Shown: one piece after another, positions 43,844 through 44,564 of the stretch
How the letters are laid out: each line of letters begins with the position of its first letter
How positions within the stretch are numbered: position 1 is the stretch's first letter
Assembly: GCA_964562685.1 (NCBI GenBank)
Contig: CAZLUP010000036.1
Span: 1 to 44,564, forward strand
DNA length: 44,564 bases
Source of the DNA: Stanieria sp964562685
GTDB taxonomy: Bacteria; Cyanobacteriota; Cyanobacteriia; Cyanobacteriales; Xenococcaceae
Direction: 5' to 3'
Position numbers and translations under genes: made by a program
The notes under the pieces: generated by a model
Databases searched by the model: none
Seen by the model: only the letters and a program-made list of their open reading frames with translations
What the model was told of the DNA's origin: nothing

Positions 43844-44395
43844 TTAGTTTGAGGTTTGAATAAAACCTAAAGTTAAACTGTCAGGAGCAAGGAAATGATC
43901 GAGATGGTAAGCTCTTTCTTCGGTTTTGAGTAAAATTTGTTCGTATAAATAACGAGTTGCGCGATCTCCTAAACTTTCTGCTTGGGCTGCCTGACGACGA
44001 ATTAATTGAATAATTGCTTGTTCGGCTGCTAAATCGTGTTCTACCATTTCTCGACAATGATAAATACCATCAGCTTCTTGCTCAAAACAGCATAACTCCG
44101 CTAGCTTAGCTAAATTAGCTACAGGAACACCACCTAACCCATTTAATCTTTCGGCTAGATCGTGAACATGATCTTTAACATCGTCGTAGCTTTCGTTAAA
44201 AAATTGGTGTAAAGAATAAAATTCCGCTCCTTCAACTACAAAATGATGTTTTTGATATTGCAGGTATAGTGTTTGAAAACTAGCTAAAACAAGATTTAAA
44301 CCTTCACAAATCGGCTCAGTTACGCTTTTGTCCAGCATGACTGGATTGTTACCCACCTCGCCAAAAGCCCTCACTAAACCTTGAGTAGTAGCCAT
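43844..44395 (-). CDS. dpsA: Dps-family ferritin-like DNA-protection protein
   Basis: Forms a 12-mer that oxidises and stores iron and protects DNA under oxidative stress. The 183 residues match cyanobacterial DpsA. The inter-subunit ferroxidase residues are present: HHFVVEGAEFYSLHQFFNES (His and, further on, Asp and Glu), DDVKDHVHDLAERLNGLGG. AAEQAIIQLIRRQAAQAES in the helix-4 region follows the family. Cys and His in LAELCCFEQEAD may contact a heme, as reported for DpsA of Synechococcus, but this is not provable here. AAGGAG lies nine bases before the ATG. An extended -10 promoter is listed next. Confidence 0.9.
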   Translation of the reverse strand: MATTQGLVRAFGEVGNNPVMLDKSVTEPICEGLNLVLASFQTLYLQYQKHHFVVEGAEFYSLHQFFNESYDDVKDHVHDLAERLNGLGGVPVANLAKLAELCCFEQEADGIYHCREMVEHDLAAEQAIIQLIRRQAAQAESLGDRATRYLYEQILLKTEERAYHLDHFLAPDSLTLGFIQTSN

Positions 44396-44509
44396 AAGTG
44401 TGTTCTCCTTTCATTTAGGCAGGCTTATTGATAATACCTAAACCGTAACACAAAATCACCAAGAAGATTCTAAAGGAATTATCAAATAAGGCAATGAGTT
44501 GTCTTGTTT

Positions 44510-44518
44510 ATTATAGCA
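44510..44518 (-). promoter_or_regulatory. Extended -10 promoter of dpsA
   Basis: Minus-strand TGCTATAAT, a consensus extended -10, lies about 115 bases before the dpsA start. The -35 region is weak. Confidence 0.55.
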
Positions 44519-44564
44519 CTACGCATTTAAGTTAGGACATTTATATAATAAAAAGAAAATTTGA

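Noticed and set aside
1..44564. tRNA genes or a CRISPR array.
   Set aside because: No cloverleaf with a TTCGAATC-type arm and no regularly spaced 25-40 base repeats were noticed; a covariance scan would settle the tRNAs.

Overview
The window is a chromosomal segment of a cyanobacterium. The evidence is photosystem II genes (psb28 and the tiny psb30/ycf12), the phycobilisome-degradation gene nblA, the cyanobacterial form of glutamate-cysteine ligase, a PatA-type response regulator, AT-rich DNA and many copies of the HIP1 octamer GCGATCGC. It could be a unicellular or Pleurocapsa-like lineage, but nothing here fixes the genus. Most genes are core metabolism, interrupted by accessory stretches.

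Layout. 1-7 kb: purB on the minus strand, a long empty AT-rich gap, an overlapping pair of signalling genes (CheY-like regulator and a receiver-GGDEF-EAL protein), then an amino-acid ABC transporter binding protein and one permease. 7-8.6 kb: a repeat-rich gap, a 48-residue peptide gene and a heme-oxygenase-like enzyme, a candidate enzyme/peptide system. 8.9-14.6 kb: a minus-strand chemosensory operon (PatA-like regulator, double CheW, PilJ-like MCP, CheA) that looks like it is decaying. The CheW and MCP frames each carry one in-frame TAA, and CheA has lost its CheW domain and ends in a CheR-like TPR tail joined at a HIP1 site. 15-16.5 kb: two half-size UPF0016 transporters and a YkgJ protein.

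16.6-18.9 kb: psb30, then a structured stretch resembling an orphan right end/omega RNA of an IS200/IS605 element, then an intact IS605-type element (TnpA and TnpB divergent). 18.9-24.2 kb: acyl-CoA dehydrogenase-like protein, gcvP, gcvH, DUF1232 protein. 24.4-28.2 kb: four consecutive minus-strand genes of unknown function that appear to share one sequence module, followed upstream by a VanY-type carboxypeptidase. 28.2-32.3 kb: malic enzyme, moaB, psb28, a double universal-stress protein and nblA. 32.8-37.6 kb: RRM protein, rpiA, frr/pyrH overlapping pair, a thioredoxin-like protein, speB and a small coiled-coil protein. 38-44.4 kb: gshA, trmL, a LysM/M23 peptidase, squalene-hopene cyclase and a Dps ferritin.

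Intergenic DNA carries several different seven-base tandem repeats and a set of GTAGGG/CCCTAC hairpins. No tRNA, rRNA or CRISPR array was seen. The leads most worth following are the peptide/heme-oxygenase-like pair, the four-gene family, the orphan omega-RNA-like end and the decaying chemosensory operon.
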